Of a stretch of 64,000 bases of DNA, positions 1 to 8,058 are shown in pieces. The translations under genes were made by a program, and so were the position numbers. The stretch's first letter is position 1. Each line of letters starts with the position of its first letter. Source of the stretch: Thiovibrio frasassiensis (GTDB lineage: Bacteria; Desulfobacterota; Desulfobulbia; Desulfobulbales; Desulfurivibrionaceae). The notes under the pieces are model-generated. The model had not been told where the DNA came from, did no database searches, and saw only the letters and a program-made list of their open reading frames with translations. The DNA is taken from assembly GCF_029607905.1 (NCBI RefSeq), contig NZ_JAPHEH010000001.1, forward strand, positions 2,447,530-2,511,529, in the 5' to 3' direction.

Positions 1-993
1 ACCGATGAGACGGCAGAGCAGCTCGTCGCCTACATCAAAAAGCGTTTCACCCCGGGCAAGAAAAGACTCCAGCTCCAGCTTTACGGCGGCGAGCCGCTCC
101 TCTACAGGCAACGCATCATCGGCCTGGCTGCACAGCTCAAGCCCTTTGTCGAATCCCGGGGCGGCGATCTTACCATCGACCTGGTTTCCAACGGCTCGCT
201 CCTCACCCCGCAGGTGGTAGACGAATTGAACCGATGGGGGCTGGACGGGGTCAAAGTTACGTTGGACGGCCCTCCGGATAACCACAACCATTTTCGCCCC
301 TTCAAAAACGGCGCACCGAGCTTCGAGACCATCGTCAACAATTTGGCCAAGGTCTGCACCAAAACCAAGATCCGATTAGGCGGCAACTATACCTCCGACA
401 ACTTTCGGAGCTTTCCGCCCATCCTCGATACCCTTGCCGCCCGCGGTATTACCCCGGGTCGGTTGGAACTGGTCAACTTCAATATCGTCATGCAAATCAA
501 CGATACCGTCGCCAACAATGACTACCATGGCGGCTGCTGCACCATCAACGAACCATGGTTGCAAGAGGCCTCCCTGCATATTCGGGAAGAGGTGTTCAAG
601 CGGGGCTACCCCCTTGGCGAACTGGGTCCGGAACCCTGTGCAGTGGAAGTGGACGACGCCTTCAGCGTGAATTACGACGGCAGCCTGTACAAGTGCATAA
701 CCTTAGTCGGCCATGAACAGTTCAAAATCGGCGATATCTGGCAGGGGATAGACGAGGGATACCAAGCAACCCATCACCTGGGCCACTGGCAAAGGGAAGA
801 AAAATGCCGGGAGTGCGAATACCTGCCGCTCTGCTTCGGAGGCTGCCGCTACATGGCCTACCAGCGGGACGGGAGCATGGCTAAGGTCGATTGCCGCAAG
901 CCATTCTTCAAGACAACTCTGGAGAAGATGCTGATGCAGGATTTAAAATACCGTTACGGGACCGAGACCGCGCCTACAGATCCCGCTGCCTGA
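1..993 (+). CDS. Radical SAM/SPASM peptide maturase, 5'-truncated by window edge
   Basis: The reading frame is open from base 1 to the TGA at 991-993, so the start and the CX3CX2C radical SAM cluster lie upstream of the window. What remains shows the YGGEPLLY motif of the radical SAM core, a VSNGSLL strand, a TLDGP strand and a C-terminal SPASM region. That region has a cysteine in GPEPCAVEVDD and a CX2CX5CX3C cluster (CRECEYLPLCFGGC, about nt 805-850) followed by a last cysteine in DCRKPF. This arrangement is typical of anaerobic sulfatase maturases and of RiPP thioether maturases that bind auxiliary 4Fe-4S clusters. A Geobacter-type geopeptide maturase is possible, but the precursor peptide would be outside the window. 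The gene converges on trmL and overlaps its 3' end by about 20 bp. Confidence 0.85.
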   Translation, partial: TDETAEQLVAYIKKRFTPGKKRLQLQLYGGEPLLYRQRIIGLAAQLKPFVESRGGDLTIDLVSNGSLLTPQVVDELNRWGLDGVKVTLDGPPDNHNHFRPFKNGAPSFETIVNNLAKVCTKTKIRLGGNYTSDNFRSFPPILDTLAARGITPGRLELVNFNIVMQINDTVANNDYHGGCCTINEPWLQEASLHIREEVFKRGYPLGELGPEPCAVEVDDAFSVNYDGSLYKCITLVGHEQFKIGDIWQGIDEGYQATHHLGHWQREEKCRECEYLPLCFGGCRYMAYQRDGSMAKVDCRKPFFKTTLEKMLMQDLKYRYGTETAPTDPAA

Positions 994-1441
994 TCGCCTC
1001 GTAGAGCACCACCGCAGCGGCCATGCCCAGGTTGATGCTGCGGATGTTGGGGTTGGACATGGGGATGGTGGCGCAACGTTCCCGGTAGAGAGCGATGATC
1101 TCCTCGGGCAGCCCCTTGGTTTCGCGGCCGAAGACCAGATAGTCACCGGGCTGGTAGGCTACCTCGGTGTAGGCTCGCTCCACCTTGGTGGTGAAGAAGT
1201 GCAACCGTAGCTCGTCCTGGGCTGCGAGAAATTCCTCGAAACTCTCCCAGTAGCGGATGTCGACAAACTTCCAGTAGTCAAGGCCGGCACGCTTCAGATG
1301 CTTGTCATCGGTGGAAAAGCCCAGGGGGCGAACCAGGTGCAGGATGGTGTCCGTGGCTCCGCACAGCCGGGAAATGCTCCCGGTGTTGGGGGGGATCTCC
1401 GGCTCGACCAGGACGATATGAAAAGGGGCAGGGGAGGGCAA
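974..1441 (-). CDS. trmL: tRNA (cytidine(34)-2'-O)-methyltransferase TrmL
   Basis: This 155-aa protein has the length and layout of TrmL, a small SPOUT-class methyltransferase that methylates the wobble base of certain tRNAs using SAM. The family signatures are visible: IVLVEPEIPPNTG near the N-terminus, LVFGRETKGLP in the knot region, and IPMSNPNIRSINL with MAAAVVLYEA at the C-terminus. The start appears to be TTG, one base after the stop of the upstream M23 peptidase gene, so the two are probably translated together. It converges on the radical SAM gene at its 3' end. Nothing in the sequence looks damaged. Confidence 0.93.
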   Translation of the reverse strand: MPSPAPFHIVLVEPEIPPNTGSISRLCGATDTILHLVRPLGFSTDDKHLKRAGLDYWKFVDIRYWESFEEFLAAQDELRLHFFTTKVERAYTEVAYQPGDYLVFGRETKGLPEEIIALYRERCATIPMSNPNIRSINLGMAAAVVLYEAIRQRDL

Positions 1442-1442
1442 G

Positions 1443-2876
1443 TTACAGCATGGAGATCGGGTTTTTCGAGGTCACCACCACGTTTTTCACCACCACAATC
1501 TTGGGATCATCAAGACTTTTGGCCAACTGGGTGAGCGACTGCAGGTCCTGACGGAAAAGCACCAACTGGGTTCCCGTCAGCTGGGAGCGCGGGCGAAACT
1601 TGACATTAAATGGGTTGGTGAAGACTCCGTTCTGCGCCATCCGGTAATCCAGATGGGGACCGGTGGAGATGCCGGTGGAACCGACATAGCCGATGATCTG
1701 CTTTTGATGCACCTTGGCCCCGGCCGTAATGTTCTTGGCGAAACCGGAAAGATGCCCGTAGTAGGTCTGGTTGCCGCCGCCATGCTCAAGGATGATCTGC
1801 TTGCCGTAGCCCCCTTTCCAGCCGGCAAATTTCACCCGACCATCGGAGGTGGCCATGATCGGAGTGCCCATGGGCGCTGCGAGGTCAACCCCCAAGTGGG
1901 GGCGGACAATATCCAGGACCGGATGGCGGCGGTTATAGGTGAAACCGGAAGAAACCCTGGCCATGGGCACGGGGGAGCGGATAAACGATTCGCCAAGCTC
2001 GTAGCCCCGGTGGTCGAAATACGCGGACTTGCCGTCCTGGTCAAAATAATACCCTTCGAGGGGACCGACTTCCTTGCTGTTGTAACGCGCCACCAGAATC
2101 TTGCCGTAGCCGACAAACTCGTTGCTTTTGTAATATTTCTCGACAACCAGCTCAAAGGTATCGCCAAACCGGGTCTCGGTGTTGAAATCGATCTTTGAGG
2201 CAAAGATGTCGGCAAAGGTGTAGACCAGTTTGGCATCTTCCTTAAAGGCGGCCAGCGCGGCAAAAAGGGAGGATTCGATCTTGCCCTGCAACTTCACGGT
2301 CCGGCAATCAAGCGAGACGTCGAGCTTCTTGGCCGCCAAGGAACCCTGGGGCGTGCGCTCGATGGCATGGACATCCAGCGGGCCTGACTCGTAGAGACAT
2401 TTGACCAAAGTTCCGTCGTTGTCAAGGGTCAGGGTATAGCGATCATTGGGCTTCATCTCCCTGAAATCCATCACCCCGTCAAAGGCGGAGATCACCGACT
2501 GCCTGATATCTTCATCAACCCCGTTGGAACGGAAGGAGGAAGTGAGCGAATCCCCGGGTTGGATCTCACCGACAATCTCCCGGACATTGGGCAGGAATTC
2601 TTCCGTCTCAACAGTAACGGTAGAATTGGTCATGGAGCGCAACAGAGTGGATTCTCCATCCACGGCATAGAGAAAGAATGCCGTGATCAGGGCGAAGGAA
2701 ACACCAACGGTGAGAAAATGGGAGGTATTCAGGAAAACGACCAGTTGTCTTTTGGTGTAGCCGAGGAAGCGGAACAAACCTCTAGAGAAGGCGGCGAGGC
2801 AGGTCGGAAATCTTCGAAACACAAACTCTGTGAACATCTTGTAAAGAAGGGAGAATCTGCTGATTTTATTAACCAT
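1443..2876 (-). CDS. M23-family murein endopeptidase, membrane-anchored (MepM-like)
   Basis: The 477-aa protein starts with a basic, aromatic segment and one transmembrane helix (about residues 45-70, LTVGVSFALITAFFLY). A central region resembles the OapA/LysM-type part of MepM-like enzymes. The C-terminal third is an M23 (LytM) domain with HLGVDLAAPMGTPI, YGKQIILEHGGG, YYGHLSG and GPHLDYRM. Such enzymes cut peptide cross-links in murein in the periplasm. The first zinc motif (HxxxD) is intact, but the last HxH motif reads H-L-D, a substitution of a metal ligand that is common in related deltaproteobacterial sequences but could alter activity. It lies directly upstream of trmL. Confidence 0.9.
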   Translation of the reverse strand: MVNKISRFSLLYKMFTEFVFRRFPTCLAAFSRGLFRFLGYTKRQLVVFLNTSHFLTVGVSFALITAFFLYAVDGESTLLRSMTNSTVTVETEEFLPNVREIVGEIQPGDSLTSSFRSNGVDEDIRQSVISAFDGVMDFREMKPNDRYTLTLDNDGTLVKCLYESGPLDVHAIERTPQGSLAAKKLDVSLDCRTVKLQGKIESSLFAALAAFKEDAKLVYTFADIFASKIDFNTETRFGDTFELVVEKYYKSNEFVGYGKILVARYNSKEVGPLEGYYFDQDGKSAYFDHRGYELGESFIRSPVPMARVSSGFTYNRRHPVLDIVRPHLGVDLAAPMGTPIMATSDGRVKFAGWKGGYGKQIILEHGGGNQTYYGHLSGFAKNITAGAKVHQKQIIGYVGSTGISTGPHLDYRMAQNGVFTNPFNVKFRPRSQLTGTQLVLFRQDLQSLTQLAKSLDDPKIVVVKNVVVTSKNPISML

Positions 2877-3198
2877 AACTACGCTCTTCCATAGGGATTT
2901 CAGCGGACAAACATGCCTCCGCCTGGATGCCGACCGTGGATAAACTTCCTTTGTTTAGCAAGATCAGGCCACTATTACAAGTTTATTTTTCTTTTTTTTC
3001 ACATAGATAGAGATCTTGCCCCCACCTTTTGGAAAAACCTGCGCCAAACAATTTGTTCGGTTGAAAAAATAATAAAATTGTTGCACACTGCGATTTCGGT
3101 TTTTCCCGGCATCGATAAACGGGATCCGGGTCCTCTCAACACGGGTCGGCTTCCCGCGGATTTTTCTTAACTTTACTTATCAGGAGCAGCAGGCAGCA
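2877..3198. other. Divergent intergenic region between M23 peptidase and lysC
   Basis: This stretch of about 320 bp separates the minus-strand peptidase gene from plus-strand lysC and must hold both promoters. It is AT-rich in the middle (about 2965-3080), with several A/T runs but no promoter I would assign firmly. The last 75 bp contain a hairpin and T-run described separately. No convincing gene was seen; an 85-codon plus-strand ORF here has neither a clear ribosome site nor a recognisable product. Confidence 0.5.
3124..3166 (+). terminator. Possible attenuator-like hairpin upstream of lysC
   Basis: ATCCGGG (3124-3130) can pair with CCCGCGGAT (3153-3161), leaving a two-base bulge and a loop of about 22 nt. 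A T-run follows at 3161-3165, and the lysC ribosome site AGGAG starts about 15 nt further on. The position fits leader attenuation, but the loop is long and no leader peptide or known lysine riboswitch was recognised. Confidence 0.25.
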
Positions 3199-4515
3199 AT
3201 GGCGTTAATCGTGCAGAAATTTGGCGGGACCTCGGTGGCGAATCCGCAAAAAATCAAGGCGGTGGCCGAACGGGTCATGGGCTACAGCCGCAAGGGACAC
3301 AGGATGGTTGTCGTCCTCTCGGCCATGGCCGGCGAGACCAACCGTTTTGTCGATCTGGCCAACCAGATGCAGGCCATCCCCGACCCCCGGGAAATGGACG
3401 TGCTCCTGGCCACCGGCGAGCAGGCGACCATCGCCCTTTTCGCCATGGCGGTCAAGGAGGCCGGGCTTGATGCCATCTCGCTTTTGGGCGATCAGGTGAA
3501 GATCACCACCGACCGGATGCACACCAAGGCCAGGATTCAGACCATCGATGCGGCGCTGATCAACCGCCACCTCGACGCGGGCAAGATCGTGGTGGTGGCC
3601 GGGTTTCAAGGGGTCACCGAAGACGGCGACCTGACCACCCTGGGTCGGGGCGGCTCCGATACCACGGCGGTTGCCTTGGCCGCGGCGCTGAAGGCGGACG
3701 AATGCGAAATCTACACCGATGTGGAAGGGGTGTACACCACCGATCCCAACGTCTGCAAGAATGCCCGCAAGATCGACCGCATCTCCTATGATGAAATGCT
3801 CGAACTGGCCAGTCTCGGTGCCAAGGTTCTGGACATCCGCTCGGTCGGTTTTGCCAAACGATATAAAGTTCCTGTCCATGTTCGTTCCACCTTCACGGAA
3901 ACCGAAGGAACATGGGTGGTAGAGGAGGATAAAGAAATGGAATCGAATCCCGTATCCGGAGTTACCTGCAACAAAAACGAGGCCCGCATCACCATCAGCA
4001 AGGTGCCCGATGTGCCCGGCACCGCCTCGAAAATTTTCACCCCGATCACCAGCCAGGGGATCGTGGTGGACATGATCATCCAGAACACCCGGGAAGGTAA
4101 ACTGACCGACATGACCTTTACGGTGCCGCGCACCGACTACAAGAAAACCATGCAGATCATGAAGAAGGTGGTGGCGGATATCGGGGCCGAAGGGGTGACC
4201 GGATCGGACAACATCGCCAAGGTTTCCATTGTCGGGGTCGGGATGCGCAACCACGCCGGCATTGCCTCCACCATGTTCAAGGTGCTCTCCGACGAGGGGA
4301 TCAACATCTTGATGATCTCCACCTCGGAGATCAAGGTTTCCTGCGTCATCGAGGAAAAATACACGGAGCTGGCAATTAGGGCTCTGCATGACGCCTTCCA
4401 CCTGGATAAGGGGCCTGCCAAGAAAAAGCCGGCCAAGAGTGCTGCCCCGGCGAAAGCCAAGGTCGCCCCTAAGGCCAAGGCGGCAACAAAGCCGAAAGCC
4501 AAAAGCAAAAAGTAA
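3199..4515 (+). CDS. lysC: Aspartate kinase with Lys/Ala-rich C-terminal tail
   Basis: Aspartate kinase phosphorylates L-aspartate, the first step towards Lys, Thr, Met and Ile. The kinase domain begins with VQKFGGTSVA, carries LATGEQ and a GRGGSDTTA loop. Two ACT domains follow (about residues 265-405), which bind the feedback effector. The start is set by AGGAG about 14 nt upstream. The last 30 or so residues (from GPAKKKPAKS) are almost entirely Lys, Ala and Pro, an extension that ordinary LysC proteins lack and that resembles a disordered, nucleic-acid-like tail. cimA follows on the same strand, fitting a shared role in isoleucine and threonine supply. Confidence 0.96.
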   Translation: MALIVQKFGGTSVANPQKIKAVAERVMGYSRKGHRMVVVLSAMAGETNRFVDLANQMQAIPDPREMDVLLATGEQATIALFAMAVKEAGLDAISLLGDQVKITTDRMHTKARIQTIDAALINRHLDAGKIVVVAGFQGVTEDGDLTTLGRGGSDTTAVALAAALKADECEIYTDVEGVYTTDPNVCKNARKIDRISYDEMLELASLGAKVLDIRSVGFAKRYKVPVHVRSTFTETEGTWVVEEDKEMESNPVSGVTCNKNEARITISKVPDVPGTASKIFTPITSQGIVVDMIIQNTREGKLTDMTFTVPRTDYKKTMQIMKKVVADIGAEGVTGSDNIAKVSIVGVGMRNHAGIASTMFKVLSDEGINILMISTSEIKVSCVIEEKYTELAIRALHDAFHLDKGPAKKKPAKSAAPAKAKVAPKAKAATKPKAKSKK

Positions 4516-4560
4516 GAAACTATCCAATTTGATGCCGGGATTGAACGGAAACCACGGAAT

Positions 4561-4691
4561 GTAACTGTTCAGCACTGCTGGAGATGCGCGTGTCAATTGT
4601 CGGCAGAAGTGCCGACAAAGAGGTCAGCGAAGTGTGCTATTGCACATGAGCTGGCCGATGACAACGCAGATGTGGTGCTGCTGGCAGTTAC
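4561..4691 (+). repeat. Structured intergenic element, copy 1, upstream of cimA
   Basis: This 131-bp element begins GTAACTGTTCAGCA and ends TGCTGGCAGTTAC, so its ends form an inverted repeat. A second copy lies at 18040-18159, upstream of serC and in the same orientation relative to the gene. Both copies share AGATGCGCG near the 5' end, GGCCGATRACA near the 3' end and GCAGATGTGGTGCTGCTG at the 3' end. An internal stem GGTCAGC/GCTGGCC (starting about 4622 and 4652) closes an apical hairpin TGTGC-TATT-GCACA. This copy also carries an extra hairpin, TTGTCGGCA-GAAG-TGCCGACAA (about 4597-4618), that copy 2 lacks. The element ends 18 nt before the cimA start, so it is probably in the 5' UTR. Confidence 0.75.
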
Positions 4692-4709
4692 AAAAAGTAA
4701 GGAATGAGA

Positions 4710-6302
4710 ATGGCTCAAAACGTCGCCATCTACGACACCACCCTGCGGGACGGAACCCAGGCCGAGAATTTCAATCTCTCGCTGGAGGACAAGCTGCGCA
4801 TCACCCTCAAGTTCGACGAACTGGGGATCGACTTTGTCGAAGGCGGCTGGCCGGGCTCCAACCCCAAGGATGTGGAGTACTTCAAGGAGATCCGGAAGTA
4901 CGAGCTCAAACATACCAAGGTGACGGCCTTTGGCTCAACCCGACTCTTTGCCAACCCGGCGGAGCAGGATGGCAACCTTAATGCCCTGATCGCCGCGAAA
5001 ACCCCTGGGATCACCATCTTCGGCAAGACTTGGGACATCCATGTCCACGATGCCCTGCGCATCGAACTGGCGGACAACCTGCTGATCATCGAGGAATCGC
5101 TCAAGTATCTGCGGCCCCATGTTCAGTATCTTACCTACGATGCCGAGCATTTTTTCGACGGCTTCAAAGCCAACCCGGAATACGCTTATGCCACCTTGGA
5201 TCGGGCCATCGCCGGCGGCGCCGACTGTCTGGCGCTTTGCGAGACCAACGGCGGCACCCTGCCCACCGAGCTTTCCGCGATCATCGATGCGGTGAAAGCA
5301 CATCTGAAGGCGAAAAAATCCACGATCCAATTCGGCATCCATGCCCACAACGATTCCGAATGCGCCGTGGCCAACTCCCTGATCGCCGTTTCCATGGGCG
5401 CCACCCAGGTGCAGGGCACGGCCAACGGCTTCGGCGAGCGGTGCGGCAACGCCAACCTCACCTCGATCATGCCGGCCCTGGCCCTGAAGATGGGCTACGG
5501 TTTTACAGCCGCTCCCAACCTGCATCGGCTCACCGAGGTTTCCCACTTTGTTTCCGAACTGGCCAACCTCTCGCCCAACAAGTACCAGCCCTACGTGGGA
5601 CAGTCGGCCTTTGCCCACAAGGGCGGGATCCATGTCAGCGCCGTGCAGCGCAACCCCCTGACCTACGAGCACATGGTGCCGGAAAAGGTCGGCAACGTCC
5701 GGCGGGTGCTGATCTCCGATCTTTCCGGCAAAAGCAACGTGCTGGTCAAGGCGAAGAAAATGGGCTTGGACCTGGACAGCAAGGATCCGGTGGTCAGCGC
5801 CATCGTCAAGGAGCTGAAGGACCTGGAAAATCAGGGCTTTCAGTACGAAGGGGCCGAGGCCTCCTTCGAGCTCCTCATGCGCCGCGCCATGGGAACCCCG
5901 AAGAAGTACTTCGACCTGCACGGTTTTCGGGTGATGAGTCAAAAGACCCCGGACGGGGTGCTCCAGGAAGAGGCCACCATCCGGCTGGCCGTGGGCGGAG
6001 AAGAGGTGCATACCGCTGCCCTTGGCAACGGGCCGGTCAACGCCCTGGACAAGTCGCTGCGCAAGGCCCTGACCCGCTTCTACCCCAATCTCAAGGAGAT
6101 GGAGCTGCGGGATTACAAGGTGCGGGTCCTGGCCAGCGAGCACGGCACCGAGGCGAGGGTGCGGGTGCTGATCGAATCCCGCGATCAGGACTCCATGTGG
6201 GGCACGGTGGGGGTTTCACCGGACATCATCGAGGCAAGCTGGCAGGCGCTGGTGGACTCCATCACCTACAAGCTCATGAAGGATGAACAGAACAGAAAAT
6301 GA
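4710..6302 (+). CDS. cimA: (R)-citramalate synthase
   Basis: CimA condenses pyruvate with acetyl-CoA to (R)-citramalate, the entry to the threonine-independent isoleucine route. This suits an organism with plenty of acetyl-CoA from the Wood-Ljungdahl pathway. The 530-aa protein has the DRE-TIM metallolyase signature (YDTTLRDGTQ at the N-terminus), FVEGGWPGSNP, FGIHAHNDSECAVANS and the NGFGERCGNA motif. A C-terminal LeuA-type allosteric domain spans about residues 400-525 (AALGNGPVNALDKSLR). There are two candidate ATGs. AAGGA at 4699-4703 abuts the first (4704) but sits 6 nt from the second (4710), so I chose 4710. The 3' end overlaps the ComEA-like gene by 20 bp. Confidence 0.95.
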   Translation: MAQNVAIYDTTLRDGTQAENFNLSLEDKLRITLKFDELGIDFVEGGWPGSNPKDVEYFKEIRKYELKHTKVTAFGSTRLFANPAEQDGNLNALIAAKTPGITIFGKTWDIHVHDALRIELADNLLIIEESLKYLRPHVQYLTYDAEHFFDGFKANPEYAYATLDRAIAGGADCLALCETNGGTLPTELSAIIDAVKAHLKAKKSTIQFGIHAHNDSECAVANSLIAVSMGATQVQGTANGFGERCGNANLTSIMPALALKMGYGFTAAPNLHRLTEVSHFVSELANLSPNKYQPYVGQSAFAHKGGIHVSAVQRNPLTYEHMVPEKVGNVRRVLISDLSGKSNVLVKAKKMGLDLDSKDPVVSAIVKELKDLENQGFQYEGAEASFELLMRRAMGTPKKYFDLHGFRVMSQKTPDGVLQEEATIRLAVGGEEVHTAALGNGPVNALDKSLRKALTRFYPNLKEMELRDYKVRVLASEHGTEARVRVLIESRDQDSMWGTVGVSPDIIEASWQALVDSITYKLMKDEQNRK

Positions 6303-6744
6303 TCCCAAGCGAAAGGACCTGCGCCCAATGGTGCTGGTCCTTTTCGCCGTGGGAATCCTGAGCGTTACCGCGCTTCGCACCGGCTGGCTTGCCAACCGGT
6401 GCGAAGAACCAGCACCTGCGCCGCAAAGCCTTGCCTGGCGGACTGGTCCTGGCACCCCAGGTCTGTATCGGGTGGAAGCCCACTCCCCCTCAGGCGAGGA
6501 ACCGCTCCCCACCGCACCAACCCCGGCCAGACTGGCCCCCCTGTTTTTCAAGCCCATCCCCATCAATCAAGCCGATGAAGAGCTGCTCACCACCATTTCC
6601 GGCATCGGGCCGGTCTTTGCCCGGAGAATCATTGCCTTTCGCAACCAGCAGGGGAGGATCAACGCCATAGAGGAACTGGATTCGGTGGAGGGGGTAGGGC
6701 CGGCCAAGTTGAAGATACTCAAGGCTAACCTGGTTGTTGATTAG
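6283..6744 (+). CDS. ComEA-like membrane-anchored helix-hairpin-helix protein
   Basis: The 153-aa product has a basic N-terminus, one transmembrane segment (about residues 15-33, PMVLVLFAVGILSVTAL), a Pro-rich linker and a C-terminal tandem helix-hairpin-helix (INQADEELLTTISGIGP and SVEGVGPAKLKIL). This is the ComEA layout, in which the domain binds double-stranded DNA outside the inner membrane during natural transformation. It overlaps cimA by 20 bp and is probably translated from the same mRNA; no functional tie to isoleucine synthesis is implied. No other competence gene is next to it, so a general DNA-binding role is also possible. Confidence 0.82.
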   Translation: MNRTENDPKRKDLRPMVLVLFAVGILSVTALRTGWLANRCEEPAPAPQSLAWRTGPGTPGLYRVEAHSPSGEEPLPTAPTPARLAPLFFKPIPINQADEELLTTISGIGPVFARRIIAFRNQQGRINAIEELDSVEGVGPAKLKILKANLVVD

Positions 6745-6819
6745 TTGCCCCTTGGAATTTCACTCCCCCATTTGTCCTGCCACGCTTCGCTGATAAGGGA
6801 ATGAAACAACAATAATCTT

Positions 6820-8058
6820 CTACGGGAGAAAGAGCCGGTCCTGGGCCAGACATTTACCCAACTCCCGGTACACCTCCCGAAACCGCTCCCGCTCAGGCTT
6901 CTCGCCAAGCGCCCGGATAATCCGCCGGGACAAGGGCCCCTGCGCAAGCAGACTCTCGACACAGTGCCTGATGGCATGCCCGGCTTCGGCCAAATCCTGA
7001 GCGCAATCCGCAGCCAGTTCCTGCCAAAGCTCGCCCGCAGTCATGGCCACGTTTTCCCCTCTGCCAAAGAGGGCCAGATACCCACGGTCATCAAGCACCG
7101 TCTCTTCGCCGTCCCTGATGGTTTGGACAAAGATCTCCGCCAGAGGCGCGGTTGCTGCCGTCATCTGCTCCTCCAATCCGGACCAACGCCCTTCAGTCAA
7201 TCCCTTGAGCACCGCACAGATCAGTACAGCCAGGGAAACATCCGCCAACGGGCACTCTTGGATGTCCAACACCCGGATCTCGATGGCGTTGCGGTCGAAA
7301 CGGGCGATGGCCCCCCGGGAGTTGAGCCATTCCGCTGCCAGCACCCCTTCCGGATCATGGGGGGCAATGGCGCGGCGCAGGGGCTGGTAAATCTCCCGCT
7401 CATACGCGGATTCGCTGAACACCGGCTCCGGGATCACCTGGCCGGTGATGAAGGGAATGCGCTTTTGGTTCTTTCGGTAATACTCAAGCCTCGTATCCAG
7501 CCAGCCGGTGAGCGCACCGTCCGCCGCCGGCGAGCTGGCCGCAATGGCGGGCAGGATCGGGAGCAACAGCCGGATCGCCGCGTGCAAGCGGGCAAACCCC
7601 GCGTCGGTGGTAAAGCCCAGGTTGAGATGGGTGGACTGCACATTGGACCAGCCATGGCCCTGGCAGTTGAAGATCCGGTTGTAAGTATTGTAGATAGCTT
7701 TGTTGCCGTGGGGCCACAGAATGGTTTCGCGATGCGGATCCATCCAGGGATGCATGGCGGTGGGCAGGAGCATCGCCCCCGCTTGCGCTGCGCATCGGCT
7801 CAGCTCCTCAACCTCTTTCTGAAGTTTTTCCGCCAGCATCGGCAGGCTTGCAACCGGACTGCTGTTCTTGATCTCAATCACATGCAGGGCCAGTTCGTTG
7901 GACCAGGCCATGATGCCCCGTTCCACCTCGTTGGTGATGGTGCCCGCAGCCTGCGCCAAAACACGGTCGGCAATGGGGGCAATATCCAGAGTATCCGCGC
8001 CAACCAGCATGTACTCCAGTTCGATGCCGAATTTTCGGAACAATTCGTCCCCACTCAT
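6820..8058 (-). CDS. GCS2-type carboxylate-amine ligase (glutamate-cysteine ligase family)
   Basis: The 412-aa protein opens with FGIELEYMLVG, a glutamate-binding strand typical of GCS2 ligases. It also has HVIEIKNSSP, TAMHPWMDP and VQSTHLNLGF, the last resembling the substrate and metal site. Family members form amide bonds by activating a carboxylate with ATP. It is the last gene of a four-gene minus-strand set, and its ATG overlaps the stop of the RimK-like gene (ATGA), so the two are translationally coupled. Pairing with an ATP-grasp ligase suggests a small peptide-like product rather than classical glutathione synthesis, but the substrates cannot be read from the sequence. Confidence 0.8.
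   Translation of the reverse strand: MSGDELFRKFGIELEYMLVGADTLDIAPIADRVLAQAAGTITNEVERGIMAWSNELALHVIEIKNSSPVASLPMLAEKLQKEVEELSRCAAQAGAMLLPTAMHPWMDPHRETILWPHGNKAIYNTYNRIFNCQGHGWSNVQSTHLNLGFTTDAGFARLHAAIRLLLPILPAIAASSPAADGALTGWLDTRLEYYRKNQKRIPFITGQVIPEPVFSESAYEREIYQPLRRAIAPHDPEGVLAAEWLNSRGAIARFDRNAIEIRVLDIQECPLADVSLAVLICAVLKGLTEGRWSGLEEQMTAATAPLAEIFVQTIRDGEETVLDDRGYLALFGRGENVAMTAGELWQELAADCAQDLAEAGHAIRHCVESLLAQGPLSRRIIRALGEKPERERFREVYRELGKCLAQDRLFLP

Noticed and set aside
2913-3170. 85-codon ORF upstream of lysC
   Set aside because: No ribosome site, odd composition and overlap with the promoter/leader region.
4541-4711. Target-site duplication around the cimA/serC elements
   Set aside because: The bases flanking the two copies do not repeat on each side, so transposition cannot be shown from this window.
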